Part shown: piece after piece, positions 52,669 to 54,349 of the stretch
Numbering within the stretch: the stretch's first letter is position 1
How the letters are laid out: each line of letters opens with the position of its first letter
Origin: CAYNSB01 sp964399625
GTDB taxonomy: Bacteria > Planctomycetota > Phycisphaerae > Phycisphaerales > UBA1924
Direction of reading: 5' to 3'
Assembly: GCA_964399625.1 (NCBI GenBank)
Contig: CAYNSB010000026.1
Location: 1-54,349 of the forward strand
Length of the DNA stretch: 54,349 bases
Made by a program: the position numbers and the translations under genes
The notes under the pieces: model-generated
Told to the model about the DNA's origin: nothing
The model's input: the letters and a program-made list of their open reading frames with translations, nothing else
Databases searched by the model: none

Positions 52669-52977
52669 ATGAGCCCCGCCACCAAGAATCCTGCTCAGAA
52701 GACCGCCGCGAAGGACGCGGCGCCCAAGAAGATCGTCAAGCTGGTCGGGGTCGTGGACTCCGACTCTCGCGACAAGACGCGGACGGTCGTGGTGCGTTAC
52801 CAGTCCCCGCACCCGAAGTACGGGAAGTACGTGTCGCACAAGACGATCATCCAGGCGCACGACGAGAAGAACACGGCGAAGGTGGGCGACACGGTCGAGA
52901 TCGTGCCCTGCCGTCCGCTGTCCAAGACCAAGAAGTGGACGATCGCCCGGATTGTGACCGCCAAGCCCAAGGACTGA
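52669..52977 (+). CDS. rpsQ: Ribosomal protein S17
   Basis: A 102-residue S17 that stabilises the 16S rRNA body. The core VKLVGVVDSDSRDKTRTVVVRYQSPHPKYGKYVSHKTIIQAHDE and the KVGDTVEIVPCRPLSKTKKW end match the family, in pieces shorter than these. It has about 20 extra Lys/Ala residues at the N-terminus. rplN follows after 45 nt. Confidence 0.95.
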   Translation: MSPATKNPAQKTAAKDAAPKKIVKLVGVVDSDSRDKTRTVVVRYQSPHPKYGKYVSHKTIIQAHDEKNTAKVGDTVEIVPCRPLSKTKKWTIARIVTAKPKD

Positions 52978-53022
52978 CCCTCGAACGGCGGGTGGCCCGC
53001 CCTCGCGAACCCAGGTGCTCCC

Positions 53023-53409
53023 ATGCTCCAGCAAGAAACAAGATGTGAAGTCGCGGACAACTCGGGCGCGAAGATCGCGTACGTGATCCGCGTGTACGGC
53101 GGCACGACGGCCTCGGGCAAGTTCACTCGGCGCACGGCGTCGGTGGGCGACCGGGTGTTCGTGTCCGTGAAGAAGGCGCTGCCCGGGTCCGACGTGAAGC
53201 AGGGCGACAAGTCCAAGGCGGTGGTGGTGCGGACGACCAAGGCGGTGCGTCGCGCGGACGGGTCGTACGTGAAGTTCGACTCGAACGCGGTCGTGCTGAT
53301 CCAGGACGACGGGAACCCGAAGGGCACGCGCATCTTCGGGCCCGTGGCCCGCGAGCTCCGCGACAAGAACTACATGAAGATCGTGTCCCTCGCTTCGGAG
53401 GTGGTGTGA
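53023..53409 (+). CDS. rplN: Ribosomal protein L14
   Basis: A 128-residue L14, at the subunit interface. MLQQETRCEVADNSGAKIA, the KSKAVVVRTTKAVRRADGSYVKFDSNAVVLI stretch and GTRIFGPVARELRDKNYMKIVSLA are conserved. Length slightly above the usual 122 through a small internal insertion in the SVKKALPGSD region. The stop is 1 nt from the rplX ATG. Confidence 0.98.
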   Translation: MLQQETRCEVADNSGAKIAYVIRVYGGTTASGKFTRRTASVGDRVFVSVKKALPGSDVKQGDKSKAVVVRTTKAVRRADGSYVKFDSNAVVLIQDDGNPKGTRIFGPVARELRDKNYMKIVSLASEVV

Positions 53410-53410
53410 G

Positions 53411-53743
53411 ATGGCCCGTCACGTACGCAAAGGCGACACTGTCATCGTCACGTCCGGGTCCCTCAAGGGGACGACGGGCGAGATCCTCCGCGTGATCACC
53501 GACAAGGACCAGGTGATCATCAAGGGGGTGAACCTTCGGACCAAGCACATGCGCCCGACGCGGCTCAACCCGCAGGGCGGTGTGATCACGAAGGAAGCCC
53601 CGATCCACATCTCCAACGTGTCGCCCGTCGTGGACGGGAAGGCGACGCGGGTGCGTTTCGAGGCGAAGCCCGACGGATCGAAGGTCCGCGTCGCCGTCAG
53701 GGGCGGGAAGGTGCTGGGCACCGTCCGCGCCGCGAGCAAGTGA
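53411..53743 (+). CDS. rplX: Ribosomal protein L24
   Basis: A 110-residue L24, an early assembly protein of the large subunit. The KOW motif region is HVRKGDTVIVTSGSLKGTTGEILRV. NLRTKHMRPTRLNPQGGVITKEAPIHISNV follows. The start is 1 nt after the rplN stop, so the two are probably translated in sequence. Confidence 0.97.
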   Translation: MARHVRKGDTVIVTSGSLKGTTGEILRVITDKDQVIIKGVNLRTKHMRPTRLNPQGGVITKEAPIHISNVSPVVDGKATRVRFEAKPDGSKVRVAVRGGKVLGTVRAASK

Positions 53744-53781
53744 TCCCGAACTGAAGTTTCCACACGCAACGAGCACACGCC

Positions 53782-54349
53782 ATGGCCGAGAACAAAGACA
53801 AGAAGCCGCAGGGACCCGCCAAGGACGCCAAGAAGGGCGGTCCAGCCAAGAAGGGCGGCGACAAGCACGCGAGCAGCCCCGAGGCCGCCGAGGCGCTCAA
53901 GCCGTCCGGGCCACCGCGGCTCAAGACGCTGTACGACACGAAGATCCGCCAGGAGATCGGCGCGAAGTTCGGGCTGAAGAACCCGATGTCGCAGCCGCGC
54001 CTGGACAAGATCGTGCTCAACGTGAACATGGGCAAGCAGGCCGACGGCGGCAAGATCCCGCCGCACATCAAGTCGACGGTGATCGAGACGCTGACCAAGG
54101 TGACCGGGCAGAAGCCCGTGATCCAGAAGTCGAAGAAGAGCGTTTCGAACTTCAAGCTGCGCGCGGGCATGGAGTCGTCGGCGATGGTCACGATCCGTCG
54201 CGAGCGGATGTGGCACTTCCTCGACCGGCTCATCAACCTGGCGACGCCCCGCATCAAGGACTTCCGTGGGCTGCCGCGCACGGCGTTCGACAAGCAGGGC
54301 AACTACGCCATGGGCCTCACCGAGCAGGGCGTGTTCCCCGAGATCAACA
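53782..54349 (+). CDS. rplE: Ribosomal protein L5, N-terminal part
   Basis: The gene runs off the right edge after 189 codons. Residues about 45-189 are L5, which binds 5S rRNA: PRLKTLYDTKIRQEI, NPMSQPRLDKIVLNVNMG, KSVSNFKLRAGM, FLDRLINLATPRIKDFRGL. The first about 45 residues are an extra Lys/Gly/Ala/Pro-rich tail. L5 normally starts a few residues before the first helix. The ATG at 53782 has no strong Shine-Dalgarno. The stop lies outside. Confidence 0.95.
   Translation, partial: MAENKDKKPQGPAKDAKKGGPAKKGGDKHASSPEAAEALKPSGPPRLKTLYDTKIRQEIGAKFGLKNPMSQPRLDKIVLNVNMGKQADGGKIPPHIKSTVIETLTKVTGQKPVIQKSKKSVSNFKLRAGMESSAMVTIRRERMWHFLDRLINLATPRIKDFRGLPRTAFDKQGNYAMGLTEQGVFPEIN

Overview
The window is chromosomal DNA of a high-GC Gram-negative bacterium. 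It is dense with genes and shows no insertion sequence, phage, CRISPR array, rRNA or tRNA. A planctomycete, most likely of the Phycisphaerae type, is suggested by the prepilin-type protein with an H..DG-like C-terminus, FloA, the FHA and PD40 proteins, the S1/P1 nuclease, an LpxA-containing envelope and long basic tails on several ribosomal proteins. That placement is an inference; no search was run.

Positions 1-8.4 kb hold the end of floA, a TonB-like protein with a small secreted partner, a secreted double-TlpA thioredoxin with a TPR-like tail, a GH31 alpha-glycosidase, a probable lipoprotein built of Ser-Asn-Gly rungs and an exported S1/P1 nuclease. Positions 8.5-17.6 kb hold an overlapping response regulator and PAS hybrid kinase, a sorbosone-dehydrogenase-like propeller and a pseudopilin whose start codons overlap head to head, an OprB-type porin and a chemoreceptor. 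Positions 17.8-23.5 kb hold rpsP-trmD-rplS (no rimM), a Xer recombinase and two lipoproteins. Positions 23.6-29.2 kb hold a small unknown, a pair of genes on opposite strands that overlap almost completely, a lone nuoC, a metallohydrolase behind lpxA, lipB and comB. Positions 29.3-41.8 kb are housekeeping: ctpA, tsaD, a GGQ release-factor-like gene, pgl, a pseudouridine synthase, hemW, an FHA protein, a zinc-ribbon protein, purA, uppS, cdsA, a coiled-coil zinc-ribbon protein and ruvB. Positions 41.9-46.3 kb hold an orphan membrane protein, an M28 peptidase lipoprotein and an unknown exported protein.

Positions 46.6-54.3 kb are the S10/spc ribosomal cluster: rpsJ, rplC, rplD, rplW, rplB, rpsS, rplV, rpsC, rplP, rpmC, rpsQ, rplN, rplX and partial rplE. 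It has three unusual features. L22 carries an N-terminal XRE-like helix-turn-helix domain. About 295 nt between rplC and rplD can form a chain of stem-loops, one capped by a GAAA tetraloop. A terminator-like hairpin separates rpsJ from rplC, and a hairpin-rich leader precedes rpsJ. Together these suggest unusual regulation of ribosomal protein synthesis.

Nine genes have a TANNNT hexamer 5-9 nt before the start codon, mostly without a Shine-Dalgarno sequence. Genes with a good GGAGG usually have such a hexamer further upstream or lie inside operons. The organism therefore seems to use both leaderless and led mRNAs.
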